From NCBI GenBank assembly GCA_903892355.1, contig CAITIE010000014.1, forward strand, positions 1 to 64,000: 64,000 nucleotides of DNA. Reading direction: 5' to 3'. Below, piece by piece: positions 1 to 9,300 of the stretch. Made by a program: the position numbers and the translations under genes. Positions within the stretch are counted from its first letter, which is position 1, and every line of letters starts with the position of its first letter. This DNA comes from an uncultured Pirellula sp. Lineage in GTDB: Bacteria > Planctomycetota > Planctomycetia > Pirellulales > Pirellulaceae. Below the pieces are notes generated by a model. It searched no databases, was not told the origin of the DNA, and was given only the letters and a program-made list of their open reading frames with translations.

Positions 1-17
1 CCCCCGCTCCGCCGTTC

Positions 18-114
18 GTAGTGGATCTTGCCAAAGCCCCCCGCTCCGCCGTTCGTAGTGGATCTTGCTAAAGATCCCGCTCCGCCGTTCGTAGTGGATC
101 TTGCTAAAGATCCC
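18..114 (+). repeat. Three plus-oriented REP elements (GTAG type) in a 36-37 bp tandem array
   Basis: Each element starts with GTAG and continues TGGATCTTGCTAAAGATC, a short imperfect palindrome. Copies lie at 18-40 (diverged, GCC in place of GCT), 55-78 and 91-114. The starts are 37 and 36 bp apart because the CCCGCTCCGCCGTTC spacer is duplicated with the element. A 5' GTAG tetranucleotide next to an imperfect hairpin is the hallmark of REP sequences mobilised by RAYT transposases, and a RAYT gene follows at 302-871. Confidence 0.85.
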
Positions 115-219
115 CGGTGCTCATTCCCAATCAAACGTAGCCTTGGTTACCTGATCTCGATTTCCGAGAAGATGAATTATGCGGAGAAATCTTTGTTGGT
201 CGCAATGGGGGGAAAGGTT

Positions 220-318
220 GGGATCTTTAGCAAGATCCACTACCGAGATTGGATGTTGGGATCTTTAGCAAGATCCGCTACTGTTTGATTGGCTGAGATC
301 TTTAGCAAGATCCACTAC
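220..318 (-). repeat. Three minus-oriented REP elements
   Basis: Reverse-complement copies of the same REP (GGATCTTTAGCAAGATCC then CTAC) lie at 220-243, 258-281 and 295-318. They oppose the three plus copies at 18-114, so the left side of the RAYT gene carries inverted groups. The last copy overlaps the 3' end of the RAYT gene and supplies its last codons and stop. Confidence 0.85.
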
Positions 319-871
319 GGGTTAGGCCTTGCTTGCGAAGATAGGAAATGGTTCGATCGAGTTTGTCCCAGGTGTCAGGTTCGAATAGTCGCAACTCAGG
401 ATAGCCTGGCACGATACATCCGGTGTAAGGGTACTCGGCGAAGTGGTCGACTTCAATTAGCCTCGCACGCTCCGGGTTTCTGGCGATGTATTCCAACACA
501 ACATGAAAACCACTTTGATGGCGTTCATCGCTACGTAGCACGTGATCGTACGATTGATCTTGTAGTTCATACCCAATTCGATGCAATGACTCATTGAGTG
601 TCTTGCGAAAATGCTTCATTGCATTTAGTTGATCACTGGAATCAGCAAGTCCCATCCAGAGCATGTGTATATGGTCAGGCATCAGGCAGAAAATTGGGCA
701 GGCAAGAGTGTATCGAAAGCAGGTATGTGTCAGCAATTCCCGAAAACGAAAATAAAAGCAATCACATAACCATCCTTGCTTGCGATCACGGATGGTTAAA
801 CTCCAATGAACGATCGCATCCTCACAGTAGCATGGTCGCTCAAGTCTACGGAGATGCTCATGGTTGCTCAC
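302..871 (-). CDS. REP-associated tyrosine transposase (RAYT), Y1/HUH family
   Basis: A 189-residue single-strand DNA transposase-like protein of the IS200-like Y1 superfamily. The HUH motif is seen as PDHIHML (His67 and His69), and the catalytic Tyr is probably Tyr128 in EYIARNPERARL, which matches the Tyr-Ile-x-x-Asn-Pro pattern of RAYTs. The start is a GTG at 871 preceded by GAGGGA at a suitable distance. An in-frame TGA lies just upstream, so little further extension is possible. Downstream, the coding sequence runs into a REP element: the last codons (Ser-Gly-Ser-Cys-stop) are read from GTAGTGGATCTTGCTAA, so the stop lies inside the repeat. REP copies flank both sides. RAYTs are known to cleave and move REPs and are usually single-copy domesticated genes. 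The HUH pair and Tyr are present and nothing looks broken. Confidence 0.88.
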   Translation of the reverse strand: MSNHEHLRRLERPCYCEDAIVHWSLTIRDRKQGWLCDCFYFRFRELLTHTCFRYTLACPIFCLMPDHIHMLWMGLADSSDQLNAMKHFRKTLNESLHRIGYELQDQSYDHVLRSDERHQSGFHVVLEYIARNPERARLIEVDHFAEYPYTGCIVPGYPELRLFEPDTWDKLDRTISYLRKQGLTRSGSC

Positions 872-924
872 TACCCATCCCTCGCGTCAATCATGATGAT
901 TTTCTACACGAAATATTATATCCC

Positions 925-1194
925 GTAGTGGATCTTGCTAAAGATCCCCGGCCTCGTTCCCTGGTATCCCATGCTTGGCGTTCTTAATCCCGATTTTCCG
1001 GGAGATGAATAGCGAGGAAGAAGGCGGGGAGGTCGGCAAGGGTGGGATCTTTAGCAAGATCCGCTACCGAGATTGGGGGGCTAGAGGGTGGGATCTTTAG
1101 CAAGATCCACTACGGAATGGAGGGTGGGATTTTTGGCAAGATCCACTACGGAGATTGGGATTGGAGAGATAGGATCTTTAGCAAGATCCACTAC
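925..1194. repeat. Right-hand REP cluster (one plus, four minus copies)
   Basis: One plus-oriented REP lies at 925-948. Four minus-oriented copies lie at 1044-1067, 1090-1113, 1126-1149 (degenerate, with TTTTTGGC in the loop region) and 1171-1194. Together with the six left-hand copies this makes eleven elements within 1.2 kb. I saw no further copy elsewhere in the window. Apart from these elements, 872-1294 holds no gene that I can support. Confidence 0.85.
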
Positions 1195-1243
1195 GAGGTG
1201 TAGGCGGGGCCGGCTTTGTTGTAACTTTTGCAACTTTCTGTTA

Positions 1244-1275
1244 TTCTACTGCTGGGACTAAGTCTATTAGTAGAA
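1244..1275. promoter_or_regulatory. Inverted repeat upstream of the IclR gene, candidate operator
   Basis: TTCTACT at 1244-1250 is mirrored by AGTAGAA at 1269-1275 across an 18-bp spacer, ending 19 bp before the IclR start. IclR regulators often bind palindromic sites next to their own gene, so this is a plausible autoregulatory operator. The assignment is by position and symmetry only. Confidence 0.35.
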
Positions 1276-1294
1276 CCAAGAAAGTCTGTCTGTA

Positions 1295-2110
1295 ATGAGT
1301 ACCGGGTCAAAGCTTGCTCTTGTGGATGGGGTGGATACGCTCGCGAGCACTCCGGGATCGGCTCCGGCGCTGGATCGTGCGCTGGATATTCTGGAACTCC
1401 TCAGTCAGTCCCCTGTGGGCATGACGCTATCCGAACTGAGCGAGCAACTTGAACTACCCAAAAACTCGGTATTTCGGATCACGCAGACATTGCTCGCTCG
1501 AGGCTATTTAGATCGAGATTTGGACACGCTCGCCTTTCGACTTACCAGTCGCTTGCTGCGATTGGCTACGCCCCGCTGGGGCAGTGTCAGTTTGTCCGCT
1601 ATCTCCCGTGATTCTATGATCGCCCTTCGCGATCAGACCCGTGAAACCGTGCAACTAGGTGTGCTCAGTGGACTCGAAGGGGTGATCATCGATCAAGTCG
1701 AGGGGCTCGAGCCACTTCGTATTTCCGTCGACTTGGGATTACGGTTTTCGCTTCACAACAATGCACCCGGCAAGCTGCTCCTCGCCTATCTTCCCGCAGA
1801 ACAGCAGAACACGTTGTTGGCAAAAATCAAACTTACCCCTACCACGCCTCGTACCATCAGGAGCAAAAGCGAACTACTGACCGAATGCAGCCGGATTGTC
1901 GAATGCGGTTATGCGGTCGATTTCGCGGAATCCGATGAAGGAATTAATTGCGTTGCTGCTCCGATTGTAAACGCAAACGAATTGGTAGTCGCCGCATTAT
2001 GGATTTCCGGACCGGCAAAGCGATTACCTAGAAGCAAGTTTCGGGAATTGGGTACCATGGTCTGCGTTGCAGCTCGTCGCATCTCGCATAAAGTTGGAGG
2101 CTTGGGATGA
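1295..2110 (+). CDS. IclR-family transcriptional regulator
   Basis: A 271-residue one-component regulator with the usual two-part IclR layout. The N-terminal winged helix-turn-helix (about residues 27-85) contains ALDRALDILELLSQSP and the recognition segment LPKNSVFRITQTLLARGYL. The C-terminal effector domain (about 100-265) contains LHNNAPGKLLLAYLP and the Cys-Gly-Tyr-Ala-Val-Asp plus Glu-Gly-Ile-Asn-Cys-Val-Ala-Ala-Pro segments typical of the family. It is first in a co-directional cassette and its TGA overlaps the ATG of the next gene (ATGA at 2107-2110), so it is probably co-transcribed with, and controls, the PSD/DUF1552/PSCyt genes that follow. Family effectors are usually small carboxylic, aromatic or sugar acids; which one applies here cannot be read from the sequence. 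Confidence 0.93.
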   Translation: MSTGSKLALVDGVDTLASTPGSAPALDRALDILELLSQSPVGMTLSELSEQLELPKNSVFRITQTLLARGYLDRDLDTLAFRLTSRLLRLATPRWGSVSLSAISRDSMIALRDQTRETVQLGVLSGLEGVIIDQVEGLEPLRISVDLGLRFSLHNNAPGKLLLAYLPAEQQNTLLAKIKLTPTTPRTIRSKSELLTECSRIVECGYAVDFAESDEGINCVAAPIVNANELVVAALWISGPAKRLPRSKFRELGTMVCVAARRISHKVGGLG

Positions 2111-5016
2111 ATCGCCTCCTCCTTTTTACATTCCTCATGTCGGCTTTGCTTGCGGCGCAGAGTGCCAGCGCGCAACTACCGGAGCCCAGCCCCAATCGAG
2201 GGACGGAGGTTGAGCATACGCCAGAGTTGCTAGCAAAGCACTGCTTCGATTGTCATTCAGAATCGTCAAAAGAAGGCAACCTCGACCTGACGCAGTTACT
2301 TCGCCGAGACAGTTTTGATGGGACTCTGGTTTTCGAGAACGTCATTACCCAAAGGATGCCCCCTAGCGATGCGGAACAACCAACCGCTACCGAGCGTCAC
2401 ACGATCCTTAATTGGTTATCGACAAAGTCAATTCATCCCAACATCAAGCCTTATCGTCGGATGAGCCGCTTTGAGTTCAACCATAGCGCTAACGATTTAC
2501 TCGGGGTTCAGTTGGATGTGGCCAGTGAGATTCCGGAAGACCGAGGTACGAATGTCTTCGACTCGGACCGCAGAATCATGCTCTCGAAAGAACAGATGAG
2601 CGCCTACTTCGCCGCAGCCGACGATTTGCTCGAGTTTGCTTTGCCCGAAAACGGATTTCCGGTCGAGCAATCATGGACGACCAGCACCATCCAAGACAGT
2701 CATGAGTCCTACAATATCTATGTGCGAGATTACAAGGACGGGCTTCTGTTCTCTTGGACCCGCGCCAACAATGGCAATAACTACTCCTATTTTTACGATC
2801 ACTTTGAGCCCCCCGTCAAAGGTTGGTACGACCTGACTTTTGACGCGGCGAAAGTCGGTGATTTCGGGGAGGACGTGAGTGTTCTCGTCTACGCGGGCAA
2901 GTACTACTATGCAGACGATCGCCCGCAACCACAACGGTTGCTAGGTGTACTCTCACTCGGCAACACGGAACTTAAACCATACACGATTCGAGGCTTTGTC
3001 TACCCCGGAGAGAACATCTCGGTCCATTGCTATTCACGGCACACCTGGCGTCAACAAGGCGGTAATGAGGGTGCTTACATCAAGCAACTCAATATCCGTG
3101 GGCCAGTACTCGATGCGTGGCCGCCAACGACCTATCGCAAGCTTTTCGCCGATCTTCCGATGAGTGTCCCTGATCGCTTGACTCATACCAACCAAACATC
3201 GACGTCAGCCTTGCAACAAATCGGCGGCCGCGTCACTGTGAGCAGCTATCAAGTGGGTATGGAAAAGGAAAAGATGCTGGATCGCTCCAGCAAGACCTTT
3301 TGGCATACGCGCTTCACACCCGACGTCGCGATGCCCCCTCATCACGTCATCCTTGAGAATCCAAAGCAACACGAGATTTTGGGGCTGGTATACTCGACAT
3401 GGTCTGGTGGAAACGGCAACGGGCAAGTCAAAAGGTACGAAGTGGCTCTGTCGGACGATGGCGTGCGTTGGGAGGAACCGATCCAGCAAGGAAGCTTGGA
3501 GGTCATGCACGCGGCTGAACAGGAGATTCTATTCCCCGAAAAAACACGCAAGCCGTTTCTGCGGTTTCTTGTGAAAGAAGCGGTTGAACTCGATGGCAAA
3601 TCACTGGCATCGATCGGTGGATTGGACGTGATTCTCGAACGGCCCGAAACTGCAACCGTGAGCGTTCCGCCCCCGCAAAAGATTTCTACTGGCTCGAACT
3701 CAATACACGATTTGCAGCAAGTCGTTCGACGGTTTGCAAACGAAGCGTTTGCGTCCGAGCTATCCGAAGACGAGTTGGCGCCGTATTACACGGTGAGCCT
3801 GGAATCCTTCCGCGAAGATGGCGATTTTATCAATGCGGCCCGACAGGGGTTCAAGGCAATCCTTTGTTCCCATCGATTCTTGCTGGCACCTGGGTCGTAT
3901 CGCAACGATTCATACCGTATAGCCGCGAGCCTGGCGCGTTGCTTGTGGCTTTCGGTGCCGGATACCAGGTTGATGGAATTAGCCGCAGCGGACGATCTCC
4001 ATGGGGAGTCCATGTCGGCCGAAATCGATCGTATGCTGCGCGATCCTCGGGCTCGACGTATGATCCACTCGTTCTGCGATCAGTGGTTGAATTTGAGATC
4101 GTTCAACAAGGTTTCGCCTTCTCTAAAACTCTATCCAGAGTACAACAACCTGCTGAATTACTACCTCCCGCAGGAGACCGAGGATTTCCTGTTTCACCTC
4201 ATTCAAGAGAACTTGCCAGCTACCCACTTGATCGATTCCGATTTTTCGATGTTGAACCAACGATTGGCGCAGCATTACGGGATCGATGGGGTCATTGGTG
4301 AGGAGATGCGAAAGGTCATGTTGCCATCGGATAGTCCTCGCGGTGGACTGCTCACTATGGGCAGCATCCTCAAGGTCACTTCGGATGGGTTTCAGACCTC
4401 TCCCATTCTGCGAGGAGCGTGGGTTTCCAAGAACATTGCCGGAAACACGCTGTCGCCTCCTCCTGAGACGGTAAAAGCGATTGAACCTAACGCCCGCAGA
4501 GGGACGACACTCAAGGAACAAATCGAGGAACACAAAAACAACGCGACCTGTTTCGCTTGTCACAAAAGCATCGACCCTTACGGATTTGCGCTCGAAAGCT
4601 TTGATGCGACAGGAGAATTTCGTTCCAAGTATCGAGTCGAAGTTCCGCATCAAGGTACATTTATGTACCGGTTGGAAGGTTACTTTCAATGGGGAGGCGA
4701 CGTGGATCCCTCAGGAGACGTTGGGGACTCAGCGTTCGAGGATGTGAATGGACTCAAGAAACTGCTGATCTCCGACCACAAAAAGGTCGCCTACAATTTC
4801 GCAAAGAAATTCTTCGAGTACGCTAATGGTTACGAACCGACGCTCCATCAACGAATCGATCTGTACGGAATGATTGCCGACTCCCCAGAAGATTGCCGAT
4901 TGAAGGACTTGATTGCCAAGGTCATCATGGTTTCGTATAGCGGGGAAAACCGGGACGTTACCGCAAACGATGGAACAACGAACGATGGAACTGCGCACCG
5001 GAGAAACCAGCCATGA
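2107..5016 (+). CDS. Planctomycete PSD-type cytochrome protein (DUF1587-DUF1592-DUF1588-DUF1585)
   Basis: A 969-residue exported protein with a Sec signal peptide (residues 1-22, ending SASA). It has two CXXCH haem sites: CFDCH at 46-50 in the N-terminal PSCyt1-like segment, and CFACH at 815-819 in the segment that continues KSIDPYGFALESFD. Between them come a PSD3/DUF1587 segment (YRRMSRFEFNHSANDLLGV, about 118-136), a discoidin-like middle part, a PSD4/DUF1592 segment (from about residue 540), and a PSCyt3/DUF1588 segment (RGGLLTMGSILKVTSDG, SPILRGAWV). The C-terminal PSD2/DUF1585 part follows the second haem. These architectures are almost confined to planctomycetes and relatives and their biochemical role is not established; electron transfer at the cell surface is the usual suggestion. 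The gene is translationally coupled by ATGA at both ends, to the regulator upstream and the DUF1552 gene downstream. Confidence 0.92.
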   Translation: MNRLLLFTFLMSALLAAQSASAQLPEPSPNRGTEVEHTPELLAKHCFDCHSESSKEGNLDLTQLLRRDSFDGTLVFENVITQRMPPSDAEQPTATERHTILNWLSTKSIHPNIKPYRRMSRFEFNHSANDLLGVQLDVASEIPEDRGTNVFDSDRRIMLSKEQMSAYFAAADDLLEFALPENGFPVEQSWTTSTIQDSHESYNIYVRDYKDGLLFSWTRANNGNNYSYFYDHFEPPVKGWYDLTFDAAKVGDFGEDVSVLVYAGKYYYADDRPQPQRLLGVLSLGNTELKPYTIRGFVYPGENISVHCYSRHTWRQQGGNEGAYIKQLNIRGPVLDAWPPTTYRKLFADLPMSVPDRLTHTNQTSTSALQQIGGRVTVSSYQVGMEKEKMLDRSSKTFWHTRFTPDVAMPPHHVILENPKQHEILGLVYSTWSGGNGNGQVKRYEVALSDDGVRWEEPIQQGSLEVMHAAEQEILFPEKTRKPFLRFLVKEAVELDGKSLASIGGLDVILERPETATVSVPPPQKISTGSNSIHDLQQVVRRFANEAFASELSEDELAPYYTVSLESFREDGDFINAARQGFKAILCSHRFLLAPGSYRNDSYRIAASLARCLWLSVPDTRLMELAAADDLHGESMSAEIDRMLRDPRARRMIHSFCDQWLNLRSFNKVSPSLKLYPEYNNLLNYYLPQETEDFLFHLIQENLPATHLIDSDFSMLNQRLAQHYGIDGVIGEEMRKVMLPSDSPRGGLLTMGSILKVTSDGFQTSPILRGAWVSKNIAGNTLSPPPETVKAIEPNARRGTTLKEQIEEHKNNATCFACHKSIDPYGFALESFDATGEFRSKYRVEVPHQGTFMYRLEGYFQWGGDVDPSGDVGDSAFEDVNGLKKLLISDHKKVAYNFAKKFFEYANGYEPTLHQRIDLYGMIADSPEDCRLKDLIAKVIMVSYSGENRDVTANDGTTNDGTAHRRNQP

Positions 5017-6311
5017 ATCATGACGGTCTGTATCCGCGTCAGGTATTCGATGAGGAGGCTGATACGATTCTCTCGGCCAATAGCTCGCAAAGAGCGAAAT
5101 CGGCTCGGCGATCCTTTTTGAAATTCGGTGCTGCGCTTCCGTTAGCCTTGCACTCGCTGTCGCTCAGGGCTGAGGAAAAGGCAAAGAGTCCGCCGCGGCG
5201 CGTCTTGTTCATCTGCAATTCGCTAGGCTTCCATGCGCCTTACTTTTTTCCGAAGATGTCTGGTGATTTAGGGACATCGGAATACCTGAAAGGGATGAAG
5301 ACGTCCGAGAAGATGACGGTCTTCGGCAATTTCTTTCATCCTGGGATGGCGACCAGCAACCATGATTCTGAAAAATCGTTTTTAACGGGGACGCCCAACC
5401 CGGAAGCTTCTCAATTCATCAATGGGATTTCGCTGGACCAGTTGCTCGCACGAGAGATCGGGTCGGATACGCGTTTCCCATTCCTCAGTTTCAGCATCTA
5501 CAACCGTGGTTGGGGGTGCAGTTGGAACGATCGCGGGGTTGCCATTCCGCCGATGCACGACGAGGAGCAAATTTTTGATCTATTGTTCGGTGAAGAAGAT
5601 ATCCGCGCCAAGCAGCGGCAGCTTGCGAACGACACCAGGGTCCTCGAATGCCTTAGGCGTGATCTTACGGCGCTGCGCGCTTCGGGCGACGACCCATCTA
5701 AGCTCGATATGTACAGCACAGTGATTCGCGAGTTAGAAGCTCAACTGGAGCATGAAAAGTACTGGCTGAATACGAAGAAGCCCGTTGTCGAACGGTCGCT
5801 GAGTTCGGATAGGGAGTTCGAATTCTCCGCCAAAGTGCACAATATGTTCGAACTCGCGAAATTGGCGTTTCGTACCGACTCAACACGGGTGATTACGTTT
5901 TCCATGGATTGGATCTACGGTGCGATCAAGGTTCCGGGGGCGACGGGTGGTTGGCATACCCTGTCCCATCACGGAGGCAATCCCGACGTACTCTCCAGCC
6001 TCAGTTGTGTGGAACGCGATATCCTGAAACACTTCAACCAGTTCCTCTTCGATATGGATCAAATCCCTGAGGGAGATGGAACCTTGCTCGATCACACGAC
6101 GGTGGTGATGGGAAGTAACTTTGGGAACTCCTCCGATCATACTTGCAGCAATCTGCCCATACTCGTGGCAGGTGGGGGATACCAGCACCAAGGTCATCGG
6201 GTGCTGGACCAGCCAACACCTCTGTGCAATCTCTATTTAGAATTGTTGCATCGGCACAATATGGACGTCGGCAAATTCGGTAGTAGTCAAACGGATATGC
6301 GGTTACTCTGA
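5013..6311 (+). CDS. DUF1552 (HXXSHH) protein, Tat-exported
   Basis: A 432-residue protein. The N-terminus carries a twin-arginine signal, ARRSFLKFG followed by a hydrophobic stretch (about residues 27-50), so it is likely exported folded. The HXXSHH motif that names the family is present as HTLSHH at 315-320. DUF1552 proteins are nearly always found beside the PSD-type cytochrome proteins, as here, where the start overlaps the preceding stop (ATGA). The fold resembles DUF1501/alkaline-phosphatase-like proteins, but no reaction has been demonstrated as far as I know. It probably forms a complex or shared pathway with the upstream cytochrome protein. Confidence 0.92.
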   Translation: MNHDGLYPRQVFDEEADTILSANSSQRAKSARRSFLKFGAALPLALHSLSLRAEEKAKSPPRRVLFICNSLGFHAPYFFPKMSGDLGTSEYLKGMKTSEKMTVFGNFFHPGMATSNHDSEKSFLTGTPNPEASQFINGISLDQLLAREIGSDTRFPFLSFSIYNRGWGCSWNDRGVAIPPMHDEEQIFDLLFGEEDIRAKQRQLANDTRVLECLRRDLTALRASGDDPSKLDMYSTVIRELEAQLEHEKYWLNTKKPVVERSLSSDREFEFSAKVHNMFELAKLAFRTDSTRVITFSMDWIYGAIKVPGATGGWHTLSHHGGNPDVLSSLSCVERDILKHFNQFLFDMDQIPEGDGTLLDHTTVVMGSNFGNSSDHTCSNLPILVAGGGYQHQGHRVLDQPTPLCNLYLELLHRHNMDVGKFGSSQTDMRLL

Positions 6312-6371
6312 GTGGAACCGAACTCCAAATTGTTTTCTCGTATTCGAGAGTTTCCTCGACTGAACAAGTTC

Positions 6372-9300
6372 ATGCTAAATACGTTTGTTGTTCGACTGGC
6401 ATTGATTCTCGCTTGTTTCACACTGACGGCGCGTGCCGAGGATGTGTCGTTTAGCCGAGATGTTCGTCCCATCCTGTCGGACATGTGCTTTTCATGCCAT
6501 GGTCCGGACGAAAAAGGCCGCAAGGGAGAATTGCTGCTCAGCGAGTACGAGGCAGCGATCAAGGGTGGGGAGTCGGGCGAGCCTGCGATTGTCCCTGGGA
6601 ATCCGACGCTGAGCGAAATGATTCAACGCGTGCGCTCTGAGGACCTGGATGTGTGCATGCCTCCACCTCACACGAAGAAAAAGCTGACGGAAGAACAGAT
6701 CGCCGTCTTGGAAAAGTGGATTGCGGGTGGGGCTAAGTACGAAAAGCATTGGGCCTTTGAAGCCCCTGTGATGCCGTCGGTCCCTGGATCGGGCCCATCT
6801 GTATCTTCAACGGGGAGTAGGAATCCGATCGATGCGTTTGTGGGTACCGCTCTTGCTCAAAACGGATTATCGCCATCTCCGGAAGCTGACAAAGCAACCT
6901 TGTTTCGGCGTGTCTCGTTCGATTTGATTGGATTGCCACCATCGCCGGATGAACTGGCGATGTATCTGGCCGACACGTCACCTGATGCCTATGAGAAGGC
7001 CGTTGAACGTTTGCTTGATTCGCCGCATTATGGCGAACGCTGGGCGCGAAAATGGCTCGATCTGGCGCGCTACGCGGATACCAACGGTTACGAGAAGGAT
7101 CGAGGGCGGACGATATGGCCCTATCGGGATTGGGTCATCCGAGCCCTCAATGCAGATATGCCCTTCGATCAATTCAGTATTGAACAAATCGCAGGCGATC
7201 TGTTGCCGGGGGCGACGGTCGACCAGCGTATCGCAACGGGATTTCATCGCAACACCATGCTCAACGAAGAAGGGGGCATTGACCCATTAGAATTTCGATT
7301 CAATGCCATGGTGGATCGGATGGCCACCACCGGGGCGACGTGGCTCGGCCTGACGTTGCAATGTTGCCAGTGCCATACCCATAAATACGATCCTATTCCG
7401 CATCGAGAGTATTACGCCATGATGGCGTTTTTGAACAACGCGGACGAACCCGATCTGGAGTTACCGAATCGGGAGCAGGAAAGGGAAGCGGAAAGCCGTT
7501 GGGCACGCGCGGATGAGTTGGTGGAGGCTCTGCCTCGCAAATGGCCACTCCAGTCGCCAGCCGACGATTCCACGATTGCATGGACGGTACCAGCCATCTC
7601 CGTTTCCACGGATCCGTCGGAGAGTACCCGTATTCTTGACGATGGTTCGGTGCTCTTCCCTCCGTCCGGGCCTGCTTCGAGCAATATTGAAATCAAGATG
7701 CCCAGCCTGCGAGGGAAGTTCACTCATATGCGCGTCGAAGCGTTGACGGATGATTCGTTGCCCGGACGAGGACCGGGGCGAACGCCGCACGCCAATTTTG
7801 TGCTCAGCGAAGTGGAAGTTCGCAACAATGGTCAAAAGGTCAAGCTTTCGAACAGCGTCGCGAATGTTGAGCAAATCGGTTATCCGGCGTCAGCAGCTAT
7901 CGATGGAAGGAATGGAACTGGGTGGGCAGTGCATGCCGACGGCAAGGATATCCATAGCGATAAATCCTTAACCCTATCCTTCGATGCACTTATGGATGCG
8001 ACGGGTGACACCCAGGTTTCGCTGCGCCAGCAACACGGTTCGCAACACACCATCGGCCGTCTCAAAATCAGTTTCGGCACCTCCAATACGGACCCTGCGG
8101 AGCTTGAGCAGCAACGACGAGACTCGCTCGAAAAAGCCTTTGCAGGTTGGCTCGACCAGCAAAAAGCAGCGACCGCGAAGTGGCAGGTGGTCGTTCCGGT
8201 GAAGGCGACCTCCAATCTTCCTCTCTTGACCCTTCAACCCGATGCGTCGATCTTCGTATCTGGCGACATTACGAAAGCCGACACATACCAATTGGACCTC
8301 GGTAAGCCTGTCGGCGCGATTACAGCGATCCGTGTGGAAGCATTACCGGATCCACGTTTGCCGGGTCGTGGCCCTGGCATGGCGTACTACGAAGGGCCTA
8401 AGGGGGATTTCTTGATGGGTGAGTTTCAACTCACCGCGGATGGTGAGCCCGTAAAGATTGCGTCGGCTAGCCAAAGTTACGCAAAAAACAATTTCGGCTC
8501 ACAAGCCGAAGCGAGCTACGCCATCGATGGTGATCCAGAAACGGGGTGGAGTTGCGCGCAAGGACAAGGTCGTGCCCATGAAGCCGTATTCCGATTGGAG
8601 AAGCCACTTAACGCGTCTAGCCTGCAATTAACCATGATGTTCGGAAGGCATTACGCGTGCTCCTTGGGGCGTTTCCGTATTTCTGTGACGACGGATTCCG
8701 GAGAAGTGCAAGCCAGTAAGGTGGCGACCGAGGTTCAAGGTTTGTTGCACAAAGCAGATCGGACGGAGTCGGAAACTCAACGATTGAAGAATGAGTTCTT
8801 GCTTCATGCTCCGGAGCTCGCATCGTATCGCGCTGAGATAGAAGAATTGCGACGGCCTCCGGCATCTCTCACATCATTGGTACTTCAGGAACGCCCTGCC
8901 GAAAATCCGCGAGCGACATACATCCACCATCGTGGGGAGTGGACGCAACCTACGGATGCCGTTGAGCCAGCAGTCCTTTCGGTCCTGAACCCCATTCCTA
9001 GTGGAGATTCCCGAAACCGACTTGGTTTCGCGAGATGGCTGGTGAGTCGTTCGAACCCACTAACCTCACGCGTGGTGGTCAATCGAGCGTGGGCTACGTT
9101 CTTTGGCCGTGGGATCGTGAAGACACAAGAGGATTTTGGTTTTCAAGGAAGTCCACCCTCACACCCGCAGCTTCTAGACTGGTTGGCGATTCGCTTTATG
9201 GATGACGGATGGTCTTTTAAAAAGCTGCATCGCCTGATTGTGACCAGCAACACCTACAAGCAATCCAGCAGCTCGAATGCGATCGGCGAGGAAAAAGATC

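Noticed and set aside
18-1194. Possible CRISPR array
   Set aside because: The repeats are palindromic, occur in both orientations and are irregularly spaced, with a RAYT gene between them; they are REP elements.
4123-4689. Minus-strand 188-codon frame inside the PSD gene
   Set aside because: It lies entirely antisense to a well-supported gene and shows no recognisable motif.
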